Source: Acidimicrobiales bacterium | GTDB taxonomy: Bacteria; Actinomycetota; Acidimicrobiia; Acidimicrobiales; CADCSY01 | Direction of reading: 5' to 3' | Assembly (NCBI GenBank): GCA_030447125.1 | Contig: JAUJLZ010000001.1 | Coordinates: forward strand, 28,413-53,375 | Length of the DNA stretch: 24,963 bases | Shown: piece after piece, positions 7,031-13,844 of the stretch | Position numbering within the stretch: position 1 is the first letter of the stretch | How the letters are laid out: each line of letters begins with the position of its first letter | Translations under genes and position numbers: made by a program | Notes under the pieces: model-generated | Told to the model about the DNA's origin: nothing | The model's database searches: none | The model's input: only the letters and a program-made list of their open reading frames with translations

Positions 7031-8350
7031 CTAGGCGTCGCGGGCGCAGCGCAGCCCGGCGAAGATCTGTCGGCGGATGGGGTAGTCCCAGTTGCGGAAG
7101 GTGGTGCGCACGGCCGAGGGGTGGGTGGCCCACGACCCGCCCCGGAGCACCTTGTGGTCCGGACCCCAGAACACCTCGGAGTACTCCTGGTAGGGGAAGG
7201 CCCGGAAGCCCGGATAGGGCCGGAGGTCTGAGGAGGTCCACTCCCACACGTCACCCACCATCTGCTGGCAGCCGTAGGCACTGGCGCCGTGGGGCCATGA
7301 GCCCACCGGCGAAGGGCCGAAGCGGTGCTGGCCCAGGTTCGCCGTCGTCGGCCCGGGCTCGTCGTCTCCCCAGGGATAGGTGCGCTTGGCCTGTCGCCGT
7401 GGGTCCCACGACGCCGCCTTCTCCCACTCGGCCTCGCTGGGCAGGCGTCGGCCCCGCCAGCGGGCGTAGGCATCGGCCTCGTACCAACAGACGTGCTGGA
7501 CCGGCTCGTCGTGCGGCAGGTCCTCATGCCAACCGAAGCGGTTCCTCGACCAGGAACCGGCCCCGTGGCGTTGCCAGCACCCGGGGTGTTCGAGGCTCGC
7601 CTCCATCCGCCAGGCCCAACCGGCCTCGCTCCACCACCTTTCGTCGTGGTAGCCACCGGCCTCCACGAACTCGAGGTAGCCGGCGTTGGTGGTGGGCAGC
7701 ACGTCGATGCGAAACGGGGCCAGGTCGACGGTGTGGGCCGGGCGCTCGTTGTCGTAGGCCCAGGCGTGGGTGTGGGTGCCCATGACGAACGGCCCCCCGT
7801 CGACCAGCACCTCCTCGCCGGGCGAGACCGAACGGCGTGGGGCCGGCTGGGGCGAGGGGGACGGGCGATAGCCGGGGGCGGCCATGAGCTGGAGCGTGGC
7901 CAGCATGGTCTCGTCGTGTTGGTGCTCGTGCTGGAGGACCATGCCGTAGACGAAGCCGTCGTCGAGCAGGTCGTCGGGTGCTTCGAGCTCCGCCCGCTCG
8001 AGGAGATCCAGGGCCCGGCCCCGAACGTCGTGCAGGTAGCGACGGGCACCGGCAGGGTCGAGCAGGGGCAAAGAGGGACGCTCGGCGCGGGGGTTGGCAA
8101 AGGCGTCGTAGAGGTGGTCGTACTCGGCACCTACGGCGTCACCCCCGAGGGCACGGACCAACCAGAGGTCCTCGAAGTTGCCGACGTGGGCCAGGTCCCA
8201 GGCCAGTGGCGACATCAGCGGGGAGTGCTGGCGCACGAGGTCGGTCTCGGACAGCGGCTCCAGCAGCTTCAGCGAGCGCTGGCGAACGGCATCGAGCTCG
8301 ACCGCCAGGTGGGCCCGGAGCTCGGCGGGTGCGAGCTGGGCTGGTCGCAT
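7031..8350 (-). CDS. egtB: iron-dependent hercynine oxygenase EgtB
   Basis: Joins hercynine to gamma-glutamylcysteine with O2 at a mononuclear iron. About 439 residues in two parts: an N-terminal DinB-like bundle and a C-terminal formylglycine-generating-enzyme/C-type-lectin domain. The three-histidine iron site is visible: His in DLAHVGNFEDLW (about residue 55) and the HxxxHxE motif in QHEHQHDETM (about 141-147). The C-terminal domain has FVMGTHTHAWAYDNERPAH, RLPSEAEWEKAA and WEWTSSDLRPYPGF, and ends at LRCARDA. The ATG at 8350 shares one base with the egtA stop (TGATG) and follows an AGG; a GTG one codon earlier is an equal alternative. Complete and apparently functional. Confidence 0.95.
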   Translation of the reverse strand: MRPAQLAPAELRAHLAVELDAVRQRSLKLLEPLSETDLVRQHSPLMSPLAWDLAHVGNFEDLWLVRALGGDAVGAEYDHLYDAFANPRAERPSLPLLDPAGARRYLHDVRGRALDLLERAELEAPDDLLDDGFVYGMVLQHEHQHDETMLATLQLMAAPGYRPSPSPQPAPRRSVSPGEEVLVDGGPFVMGTHTHAWAYDNERPAHTVDLAPFRIDVLPTTNAGYLEFVEAGGYHDERWWSEAGWAWRMEASLEHPGCWQRHGAGSWSRNRFGWHEDLPHDEPVQHVCWYEADAYARWRGRRLPSEAEWEKAASWDPRRQAKRTYPWGDDEPGPTTANLGQHRFGPSPVGSWPHGASAYGCQQMVGDVWEWTSSDLRPYPGFRAFPYQEYSEVFWGPDHKVLRGGSWATHPSAVRTTFRNWDYPIRRQIFAGLRCARDA

Positions 8351-9663
8351 CACCTGGCTCGGGCCACGGCGGCGACGGCTGACCGCTCCTCTGCCCTGCG
8401 GGCCTCGCGGCTGTCCTCGAAGCCGGCGGCCTCGAAGCCGGCGTCGAGCAGGTCGTCAGCCGGACAGCGTCCCCGCTCCACGAAGCGGTCGGAGAAGGTG
8501 GCGACGGCGGGCACCAGGGCGTCGGCGCCCAGGCGGGGCAGGGCGTCGAGGACAGCCGCGAAGCAGGCTCGAGCCGCCGAGGCCAGCGCCGGGTGGGCCA
8601 ACCCGTGACGAGCGGCCTCGGCCCACAGTCCGGAAGTGGAAGCGGTAGCCAGGGCAGCCCGCTCGCTGGCGTCCTCGTCGTCGAACAGGGCGGCGCACAG
8701 CGCCACCGCCACCTGCCACCACGGGTCGGGAAGGGAGTCGATCATGCGCAGCTCGAGCCAACCCCGCGCCCGCACCGGGGGGAACAAGGTGCTCAGGTGG
8801 TACTCCAGGTCGTCGAGGGTGGGAAAGCCCAGCTCGTGGCCCTCGTCGATCCATCGGGCGAAGGACAAGGGCCTGGTCAGGGCCACCATGCGGGTGTCGG
8901 AGATCCGCACCAACATGACCCTCGCCGCCAGCGCGTAGCGCGACCAGTCCCCGGTGGGGTCCCAGCCGTCACCCTCGCGGCCGGCAGGGGCGGTCCGGGT
9001 AGCGTCGATGCCGGCCCACACGCCGGCGCGCCCCGAGCGCAGTCCGTTGGCCATGCCATCCGTGAGCGGCGAGTTGGCGAAGGCGCCCAGGAGGACCGGG
9101 CCGAGGCGATGAGCTAGGCGCCAGCGCGCCGCCTGGGACTGCTCGTCGTCGCCGATGTCGACGTTCACCTGGAGCGACGCCGTACTGCACATCATCGTCC
9201 GCCCCGAGCTGCCCTCGCCGTCGAAGTAGGCCGCCATGGCCCGGTAGCGAGGGTGGTCGACCACTGGTCGCCGCCGCGTCTCCAGGGGTCGGAGCCCGAT
9301 CCCGACCAGGTCGAGGCCGAGGCGCCGGATGGCGGGGTCGACGACGGCCATGTCAGCGCTGGTGACGGCACAGGCCTGGGCGGGGCCGGTCCGAGGTGGC
9401 GAGCTGACCTCGACCTGTCCCCCAGGTTCGAAGGTCACCCGGCTACCGCCCGGCAGGGGGCCCAGGGCGGCCACCGCCTGAGCTACCTCGGCATGGGTGA
9501 TCGGAGAAGACGGGGCGATGGGGACCAGCACCCGTTCCAGCTCGACCCCGATGCGACCGTGCTGAGCTGGTGCGAAGCACCGTGACCGGACATAGCGCTC
9601 CACATCGGCTACCCGCAGGCAGGGGTGGGGGGACGGCACAGGCCGGGCTACCGGTAGCCGCAC
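8350..9663 (-). CDS. egtA: glutamate-cysteine ligase EgtA
   Basis: Makes gamma-glutamylcysteine from Glu, Cys and ATP for the EgtB reaction. It belongs to the GCS2-type ATP-grasp-like ligases. Visible motifs are GRIGVELERVLVP (the GxExE metal/glutamate site, about 36-48), FEPGGQVEVSSPP, MMCSTASLQVNVD (metal/ATP site) and LPDPWWQVAVAL near the C terminus. The 437-residue length fits the family. The GTG at 9663 is the longest start. It lies inside an upstream 26-codon ORF and a 14-bp perfect palindrome, and it has no Shine-Dalgarno sequence of its own. An internal GTG at 9639, or one nearer to the first homologous block (VERYVRSRCF), is possible. Translation of the upstream ORF could feed this gene. 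First gene of the egtABCD operon. Confidence 0.9.
   Translation of the reverse strand: MRLPVARPVPSPHPCLRVADVERYVRSRCFAPAQHGRIGVELERVLVPIAPSSPITHAEVAQAVAALGPLPGGSRVTFEPGGQVEVSSPPRTGPAQACAVTSADMAVVDPAIRRLGLDLVGIGLRPLETRRRPVVDHPRYRAMAAYFDGEGSSGRTMMCSTASLQVNVDIGDDEQSQAARWRLAHRLGPVLLGAFANSPLTDGMANGLRSGRAGVWAGIDATRTAPAGREGDGWDPTGDWSRYALAARVMLVRISDTRMVALTRPLSFARWIDEGHELGFPTLDDLEYHLSTLFPPVRARGWLELRMIDSLPDPWWQVAVALCAALFDDEDASERAALATASTSGLWAEAARHGLAHPALASAARACFAAVLDALPRLGADALVPAVATFSDRFVERGRCPADDLLDAGFEAAGFEDSREARRAEERSAVAAVARAR
9646..9659. promoter_or_regulatory. perfect 14-bp palindrome at the egtA start
   Basis: GGCTACCGGTAGCC is identical to its reverse complement. It contains the TAG stop of the upstream short ORF and lies just inside the longest egtA reading frame. 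It could be a protein operator or an RNA hairpin controlling ribosome passage from the short ORF to egtA. Chance is possible in GC-rich DNA, but 14 of 14 matching bases at a start site is noteworthy. Confidence 0.45.
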
Positions 9664-9728
9664 TGGGCGGCGACCCAGTCGTGGTTGCGGATGGGCGGCA
9701 GCCAGAGGTGCAGGCTCGGACGGTTCAC
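9648..9728 (-). CDS. candidate 26-residue leader peptide upstream of egtA
   Basis: A short ORF with start GTG 9728 preceded by GAGGAG four bases upstream, a good Shine-Dalgarno sequence that egtA lacks. It encodes 26 residues beginning MNRPSLHLWLPP and ending NHDWVAAQCGYR, with two Trp, two His and one Cys. It stops at TAG 9650-9648, after the egtA GTG (9663), so the reading frames overlap by 16 bases. A candidate -10 (TACCGT, 9794-9789) would give about 54 nt of leader before it. Short coupled leader peptides upstream of sulfur-metabolism genes are known in mycobacteria; whether this one senses Cys or His supply is inference. It could also be a chance ORF. Confidence 0.45.
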   Translation of the reverse strand: MNRPSLHLWLPPIRNHDWVAAQCGYR

Positions 9729-9865
9729 GGCGCTCCTCGGAGTGGTAGGCGAAGTGGGCGGTGTCGCGGGACGACGACGACGTGGTCGACGGTAAGGCTA
9801 GGCCGACGACGACGAAGTGATGCGGAGGGGGAACGGCCCTGTGTCCGCCCCACCCTTCCCCTCGG
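9729..9865 (-). promoter_or_regulatory. probable egt operon promoter region
   Basis: The 204 bp between the short ORF and the flavoprotein gene (9729-9932) hold no credible ORF. On the minus strand TACCGT at 9794-9789 fits the TAnnnT -10 pattern seen before other genes in this window. I could not find a convincing -35 box. Transcription would start near 9782. Confidence 0.4.
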
Positions 9866-9889
9866 TGCCTGGCCCTACCCCCAGCCAGG
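9866..9889 (-). terminator. hairpin downstream of the flavin oxidoreductase gene
   Basis: GCCTGGC (9866-9872) and GCCAGGC (9883-9889) are perfect 7-bp arms with a 10-nt loop, 43 bp after the minus-strand stop at 9933. There is no T run, so this is only a terminator candidate that would separate that gene from the egt promoter. Confidence 0.35.
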
Positions 9890-9932
9890 CCCGCCCAGGC
9901 TCACGGCCATGCTGGCGGGCGCCTCGATGGGT

Positions 9933-11369
9933 TCAGTTCCTTCGCACGCGGTCCCAGATCCGCCCGGCCCGTACCATCCAGGCCCACCTCCGAGCGCCGG
10001 TGAAGGCGGCGTCGGCCGCGAGCTGACCAACCGACGTGGCCAGGGTCGGGTAGACGTGGATCAGCGACGCCAGCTCCGACAGCTTCATGCCCCGGTGGAT
10101 GGCCAGGGCGAGCTCGTGGACCACCTCTCCGGCCGACGGGGCCAGGATGTGGGCTCCCACCACGGTGCGACCGGCGGTCACGATGATGATGCTCCCCTCG
10201 GCGTGCCCGTCGGCCCGGGCCCGGTCGGAGTGGGCCAGGTCCAAGCGGTGCACCTCGACCCCGGCGCCGTGGTCGCGCCGGGCCTCCTCGGCGGTCAGGC
10301 CCACGTGGGCCAGTTCGGGCTCGGTGAAGGTGCACCAGGGGACCAGCGAGCTGACCGTCCCCCGGCCGGGAAAGAACATGTCGCGTACCGCCCGGACTGC
10401 CTCATGGCCGGCGGAGTGGGTGAACAAGAAGCGCCCGGCGAGGTCACCGGCGGCATAGATCGACGGCACCGAGGTGCGCATGCGCTCGTCGACCACCACC
10501 CCCTTGGGGGTCGTGGCCAGCCCGACGCGCTCGAGGCCCAGGCCGTCGGTGTTGGGGGTGCGGCCCACGGCGACGAAGAGCTCTTCGGCCTCCCAGCGCC
10601 GGGCCACCCCGCCTTGTCTCCCCTCCACCACCTTGTGGTCGTCCTCGACCACGACCCGCTCGATGTCGACGCCAGTGCAGATGTCGAGCCCCTCGTCGGC
10701 GAGGAGGCGGGCGAGGACGGTCACCAACTCGGGCTGTTCCCGGGGGAGGATCGCCGGCATCTTCTCGAGCACCGTCACCCGAACGCCGAGGCGGTGCATG
10801 GCCTGGGCCAGCTCGATGGCGATGGGCCCACCGCCGATCATGGTGATCGACGCCGGTGGCCGAGCCAGCGTGAACACGTTCTCGTTGGTCAAGAAGCCGG
10901 CCTCGGCCAGGCCCTCGATGGGCAGCGAGGAGGGCCGGCTGCCCGTGCACAAGAGCACGAAGCGGGTGGACAGGCGACGCTCGCCCACGGCCACGGTGTG
11001 GGCGTCGAGGAGCCGGGCCGTCCCGAAGACCACATCGATCCCGAGGGCCTCGAAGCGCGCCGGGTTGTCGTCGGTTGCGCCGATCTCCTCTTGGACGGCA
11101 CGCACCCGGTCCCACACCGCCGTGGTGTCGATGTCGGGATCGACGGCAGGCAGACCCCAGCGGTGGGCGGTGCGCATGGCCTGGGCCACCCGGGCCGAGG
11201 CCAGCAGGGCCTTGCTCGGGACACAGCCGGTCCACAGGCACTCCCCACCCACCCGGTCGCGCTCCACGACGGCGACTCGCAGGGAAAGGGAGGCCGCGAA
11301 CTCGGCCGCCACCATGCCCCCCGAGCCCATTCCCACCACGACGAGGTCGTAGCGGTGGCCCCGTAGCAT
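9933..11369 (-). CDS. FAD/NAD(P)-dependent disulfide oxidoreductase-family protein (MerA/Lpd-like)
   Basis: 478 residues with the class I flavin disulfide-reductase plan. The FAD site is VVVGMGSGGM (10-19), the redox motif is GGECLWTGCVPSKAL with C44 and C49, the NAD(P) site is ITMIGGGPIAIELAQ, and the second FAD motif is IYAAGDLAG. A C-terminal dimerisation domain ends the protein. In dihydrolipoamide and glutathione reductases that domain carries the HPTxxE His-Glu pair; here the aligned stretch is YPTLATS, so both residues are replaced. That argues against a classical Lpd or glutathione reductase and fits the MerA-like or uncharacterised subfamily. No N-terminal metal-binding domain and no terminal Cys pair is seen, so mercury reduction is not supported. 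The ATG is 6 nt after a -10-like TAGGCT, suggesting a leaderless mRNA. Confidence 0.88.
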   Translation of the reverse strand: MLRGHRYDLVVVGMGSGGMVAAEFAASLSLRVAVVERDRVGGECLWTGCVPSKALLASARVAQAMRTAHRWGLPAVDPDIDTTAVWDRVRAVQEEIGATDDNPARFEALGIDVVFGTARLLDAHTVAVGERRLSTRFVLLCTGSRPSSLPIEGLAEAGFLTNENVFTLARPPASITMIGGGPIAIELAQAMHRLGVRVTVLEKMPAILPREQPELVTVLARLLADEGLDICTGVDIERVVVEDDHKVVEGRQGGVARRWEAEELFVAVGRTPNTDGLGLERVGLATTPKGVVVDERMRTSVPSIYAAGDLAGRFLFTHSAGHEAVRAVRDMFFPGRGTVSSLVPWCTFTEPELAHVGLTAEEARRDHGAGVEVHRLDLAHSDRARADGHAEGSIIIVTAGRTVVGAHILAPSAGEVVHELALAIHRGMKLSELASLIHVYPTLATSVGQLAADAAFTGARRWAWMVRAGRIWDRVRRN

Positions 11370-11375
11370 GGGCGC

Positions 11376-11385
11376 AGCCTACGCT
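11376..11385. promoter_or_regulatory. back-to-back -10 boxes, bidirectional leaderless promoter
   Basis: The sequence AGCCTACGCT reads TACGCT on the plus strand (11380-11385) and TAGGCT on the minus strand (11381-11376); the two boxes share the central TA. Gaps to the start codons are 7 nt (GTG 11393) and 6 nt (ATG 11369). Both mRNAs would begin at their start codons. No clear -35 box is seen on either side. Confidence 0.6.
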
Positions 11386-11392
11386 CCTGGTC

Positions 11393-11641
11393 GTGAACGA
11401 CCCACGCCTTGAGGACCACGCCTTCGGCGTGGAGATGCAGCTCACCGAGCTGGTGGAGAAGCGGGAGCGGGCGCTGGTCCAGGGTCGCAGCGAACGAGTC
11501 GCGGAGCTGACCGCAGAGATCGAGGTCCTGCAGGCTGATCTGGCCAGCACGGCCGAGCGCATCGCCGCCGAGCACTTCGACCTGCCCGACATCGCCGACG
11601 AGGAGAGCGTGCCTCCCGACGAGGCGGGTGCAGTGCCCTGA
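11393..11641 (+). CDS. small coiled-coil protein of unknown function
   Basis: 82 residues from GTG 11393; this start fits the TACGCT -10 box 7 nt upstream. The frame is open much further upstream, but that part is antisense to the flavin oxidoreductase. The protein is acidic and mostly helical: EMQLTELVEKRERALVQGRS and ELTAEIEVLQADLASTAERI show heptad spacing of Leu/Val/Ile, so a coiled coil from about 15 to 62 is likely. The tail IADEESVPPDEAGAVP is acidic and disordered. It has no Cys, no signal and no recognised domain. The Nfu-like gene begins 36 bp after its stop but has its own promoter-like sequence. Confidence 0.7.
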   Translation: MNDPRLEDHAFGVEMQLTELVEKRERALVQGRSERVAELTAEIEVLQADLASTAERIAAEHFDLPDIADEESVPPDEAGAVP

Positions 11642-11663
11642 GTGGCGGCTGGAGGTCCCAGCC

Positions 11664-11669
11664 TAGGAT
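11664..11669 (+). promoter_or_regulatory. -10 box for Nfu N-domain gene
   Basis: TAGGAT ends 8 nt before ATG 11678, fitting the leaderless pattern in this window. No convincing -35 box is visible. Confidence 0.4.
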
Positions 11670-11677
11670 CGCCGGAC

Positions 11678-11941
11678 ATGGCCACCGCCTCGCCCTCGCC
11701 CACGCCCAACCCCGACGCCATGAAGTACACCCTCGACCAGCCTCTGGCCGCGCCCATGAACGTGGCCAGTGCGGAGGCGGCGGTGGCTGAGGGCAACGAT
11801 TTCGCCGTCGCCGTCTTTGCCACCGAGGGGGTGGCCTCGGTGTTCGGCACCGCCGACTTCGTGACCATCACCCGTCGGTCCGGCGCCGACTGGGGGCCGA
11901 TCACCGCCGCTGTCCAGGCCGCGGCCGCCGAGCACCTCTAG
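11678..11941 (+). CDS. Nfu N-terminal-domain protein
   Basis: 87 residues. The motif TPNPDAMKYTLDQPL near the N terminus is diagnostic for the Nfu/NifU N-terminal domain (PF08712 type), followed by the expected alternating strands and helices: AVAVFATEGVASVFGTADF, TITRRSGADW and PITAAVQAA. The C-terminal CxxC Fe-S scaffold domain of full Nfu proteins is absent, so this is a stand-alone N domain. Such single-domain proteins are common in actinobacteria and are presumed to assist Fe-S cluster delivery, though that is not shown. Start ATG 11678 is chosen from the -10 box 8 nt upstream and because homology starts there; the in-frame GTG at 11642 would add 12 unrelated residues. Confidence 0.85.
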   Translation: MATASPSPTPNPDAMKYTLDQPLAAPMNVASAEAAVAEGNDFAVAVFATEGVASVFGTADFVTITRRSGADWGPITAAVQAAAAEHL

Positions 11942-11956
11942 CTGGCCCGGCGACCG

Positions 11957-12514
11957 GTGGCGGGCGTCGCCGTGAAGGTGCGGACCGTCCCCGCCCCGGT
12001 CACCTACGACCTGCGCCGCCGGGTGTTGCGCGCCGGTCTTGCACTCGCCGAGGTGGCCTTCGCCGGCGACGACGATCCGGGTGCGTTCCACCTCGCCGTG
12101 GTCGACCACGAGGGGCGGGTGGTGGCGGTCGCCTCCGCTCTTCCGGCTCCGACCGGCCACCGCCCCCGACGGCGGTCCTGGCGCCTGCGGGGCATGGCGG
12201 TGGAGCCCGGGCACCAGCGCAGGGGCCTGGGGACGGTGTTGCTCGACGCCGTGGTGGCCCAGGCCCGGGACCTCGGGGCCGAGGTGCTGTGGGCTGCAGG
12301 GCGAGACTCGGCCCTGGGCTTCTACCGACGTCGGGGTTGGCAGGTGGAGGGGGAGGCCTACCTCGCCGGCGGTGGCATCGGCCACCACACCGTCGTGCTC
12401 GACCTGGTGGTGGGGACCGCCCCAGGACCGAGGTCAGCGGGTGGCGAAGGTCCGAGGCGCGTAGCGGGGACCACGGCGAGGGGGACGGATCCCCCCGGCG
12501 ACGAGGAGTCGTAG
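11957..12514 (+). CDS. GNAT-family N-acetyltransferase
   Basis: 185 residues from GTG 11957 (another GTG follows five codons later). The GNAT core is clear: AFHLAVVDHEGRVVAVAS (strands 2-3), RLRGMAVEPGHQRRGLGTVL with the acetyl-CoA motif QRRGLG (about 84-98), then ALGFYRRRGWQVEGEAY (motif B). The C-terminal 30 residues after DLVVG are Gly/Pro/Arg-rich and overlap the convergent glycosylase gene by 81 bp, so that tail may be a recent read-through extension. Substrate unknown; members acetylate amines of small molecules, tRNA or proteins. It starts 15 bp after the Nfu-like gene and is likely in the same transcript. Confidence 0.85.
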   Translation: MAGVAVKVRTVPAPVTYDLRRRVLRAGLALAEVAFAGDDDPGAFHLAVVDHEGRVVAVASALPAPTGHRPRRRSWRLRGMAVEPGHQRRGLGTVLLDAVVAQARDLGAEVLWAAGRDSALGFYRRRGWQVEGEAYLAGGGIGHHTVVLDLVVGTAPGPRSAGGEGPRRVAGTTARGTDPPGDEES

Positions 12515-13357
12515 GACCAGGGCCCGCCGGCCCCGGTAGGGCTCGAGGAGCTCCAGCATGCGCTCGTCGGTGCCCCGGCGTCTGCCGGCCAGGCCCCAGG
12601 AGACCTGGTCGGGCAGGTGGTAGTCGCCCAGGGGCACGGCGTCGACGTCGCCCAGGGCCATGAGGGCAACCGTGGCTGCGGTCCAGGGCCCCACCCCCGG
12701 GAAGGCCTGGAGACGGCGGTAGGCGTCGGGCAGGGCCATGGCGGTCACCTCCTCGAGGCGAGCACATCGGGCCAGGGCGCGGGTGATCGTCTCGGCCCGG
12801 GTCCGTTCCACGCCGGCCCGGTGGTACACCCACGACGGCGCCGCGGCCAACACCGCCGGATCCGGTGGCACCACGAGACCCGGTGGGCCGGGAGCCGGCT
12901 CCCCCAGGGCCAGGACCAGCGCCCGGTAGCTCCGCTTGGCTTCGACGCCCGTGACCTTCTGTTCGAGGACCGTGGGCACCAGGGCTTCGGCCACCGCCGA
13001 GGTGGCGGGGATGCGTAGGCCGGGGAGGCGCCGGGCCAGGTCGGCCACCACTGGGTGGTGGGCCACAAAGGCGGCACCACCCTCGTCGCCGACCCCCCTG
13101 CCGTGGAGGCCGACCAGTCGGGACGCGTGCTCGACGGCCCACGTTCGTCCTGGCCCCCACGCCTGCACCAGGAGCTCGCCGCCGGCGACTCGCAGGTGGG
13201 CCGTCGCCGGGCCCTCGGGCGTGCGTGTCGCTCGCCAGCAGCGATCGGCTCCCAGGCTGATCGTAGGGTCGCTGCGCCCCTGCCGGAGGGGGGCCAGGGT
13301 GAGGCGCAAGTCGAGCGGGCGCTGCAGGCGAACGACACGCGATGCGACCGGGGTCAC
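12434..13357 (-). CDS. DNA-3-methyladenine glycosylase, AlkA-like (HhH-GPD), copy 1
   Basis: 307 residues. Residues about 125-265 carry the helix-hairpin-helix GPD fold of alkylation-repair glycosylases: VPTVLEQKVTGVEAKRSYRA, then FPGVGPWTAATVALMALGD (hairpin with GxGxW), and DAVPLGDYHLP whose Asp is the expected catalytic residue. The N-terminal 110 residues form a beta-rich domain (LRLTLAPLRQG, CWRATRTPEGPATA) like the TBP-like domain of AlkA, without an Ada module. It should excise alkylated purines in base-excision repair. It is read convergently with the GNAT gene (81-bp overlap) and divergently from the ArfB-like gene. The C-terminal end GPRYAPRTFATR is typical of actinobacterial members. 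Confidence 0.88.
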   Translation of the reverse strand: MTPVASRVVRLQRPLDLRLTLAPLRQGRSDPTISLGADRCWRATRTPEGPATAHLRVAGGELLVQAWGPGRTWAVEHASRLVGLHGRGVGDEGGAAFVAHHPVVADLARRLPGLRIPATSAVAEALVPTVLEQKVTGVEAKRSYRALVLALGEPAPGPPGLVVPPDPAVLAAAPSWVYHRAGVERTRAETITRALARCARLEEVTAMALPDAYRRLQAFPGVGPWTAATVALMALGDVDAVPLGDYHLPDQVSWGLAGRRRGTDERMLELLEPYRGRRALVLRLLVAGGIRPPRRGPRYAPRTFATR

Positions 13358-13389
13358 CCCTGCACCTCAGGGAGGCGGCATCGGGGCGG

Positions 13390-13395
13390 TACCGT
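13390..13395 (+). promoter_or_regulatory. -10 box for ArfB-like gene
   Basis: TACCGT ends 8 nt before GTG 13404. It sits in the symmetric GCGGTACCGT, whose other strand reads TACCGC toward the glycosylase gene, so a bidirectional promoter is possible but weaker than the one at 11376-11385. Confidence 0.4.
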
Positions 13396-13403
13396 CGGCC
13401 AGC

Positions 13404-13832
13404 GTGGTCGACGGCGACGGGGCAGAGGGTGACCACCTGGTGGTGACCCGGGGCTGTCGCATCCCCCTGGCCGAGCTCCGTTGGCGCTTCAGCCGCAGCG
13501 GCGGCCCCGGAGGCCAGCACGCCAACACGTCCGACACCCGGGCGGAGGTGATCTTCGACGTCGCCGCCTCGCCCTCCCTCGGACCGCGCCAGCGCCAGCG
13601 CCTGCTCGAGCGCTTCGGGTCGGAAGTGCGGGCGGTGGCATCCGATGAACGCTCCCAGGCCCGCAACCGCGCCCTGGCCCTCGAACGCCTGCGAGCGCGC
13701 TTGGCTGGGGCCCTGGTCGTGGTCACCCCCCGACGTCCGACCCGCCCGACCAGGGGCTCGCAACGGCGCCGCCTCGAGGCCAAGGGGCGACGCGCCGAGA
13801 CCAAGCGCCTGCGCCGTCCACCGGAGGACTGA
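13404..13832 (+). CDS. arfB: ArfB-type peptidyl-tRNA hydrolase (ribosome rescue)
   Basis: 142 residues. The release-factor-like catalytic domain shows IPLAELRWRFSRSGGPGGQH, whose GGQ tripeptide hydrolyses peptidyl-tRNA in the ribosomal P site, followed by ANTSDTRAEVIFDV. The C-terminal tail is very basic (RPTRPTRGSQRRRLEAKGRR) as in YaeJ/ArfB, where it enters the empty mRNA channel of stalled ribosomes. No codon-recognition domains are present, so it is not RF1/RF2. Start GTG 13404 follows TACCGT after 8 nt. The gene is read away from the AlkA-like gene. It would release ribosomes stalled on truncated mRNA, backing up tmRNA. Confidence 0.88.
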   Translation: MVDGDGAEGDHLVVTRGCRIPLAELRWRFSRSGGPGGQHANTSDTRAEVIFDVAASPSLGPRQRQRLLERFGSEVRAVASDERSQARNRALALERLRARLAGALVVVTPRRPTRPTRGSQRRRLEAKGRRAETKRLRRPPED

Positions 13833-13844
13833 TGCGCTGGCGCT

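Noticed and set aside
9729..9932. Riboswitch upstream of egtA
   Set aside because: I found no SAM, cobalamin or T-box consensus; the visible elements are a -10 box, a short ORF and a palindrome.
9570..11366. 598-codon plus-strand ORF opposite the flavin oxidoreductase
   Set aside because: His/Gly-rich shadow; the minus strand has FAD, redox and NAD motifs in the right order.
9933..11369. Mercuric reductase
   Set aside because: It lacks the C-terminal vicinal Cys pair and the HMA domain, and no mer genes are nearby.
12000..13763. 587-codon minus-strand ORF across several genes
   Set aside because: Arg/Pro/Gly-rich with no domains; it covers GNAT, glycosylase and ArfB genes that have clear motifs in other frames.
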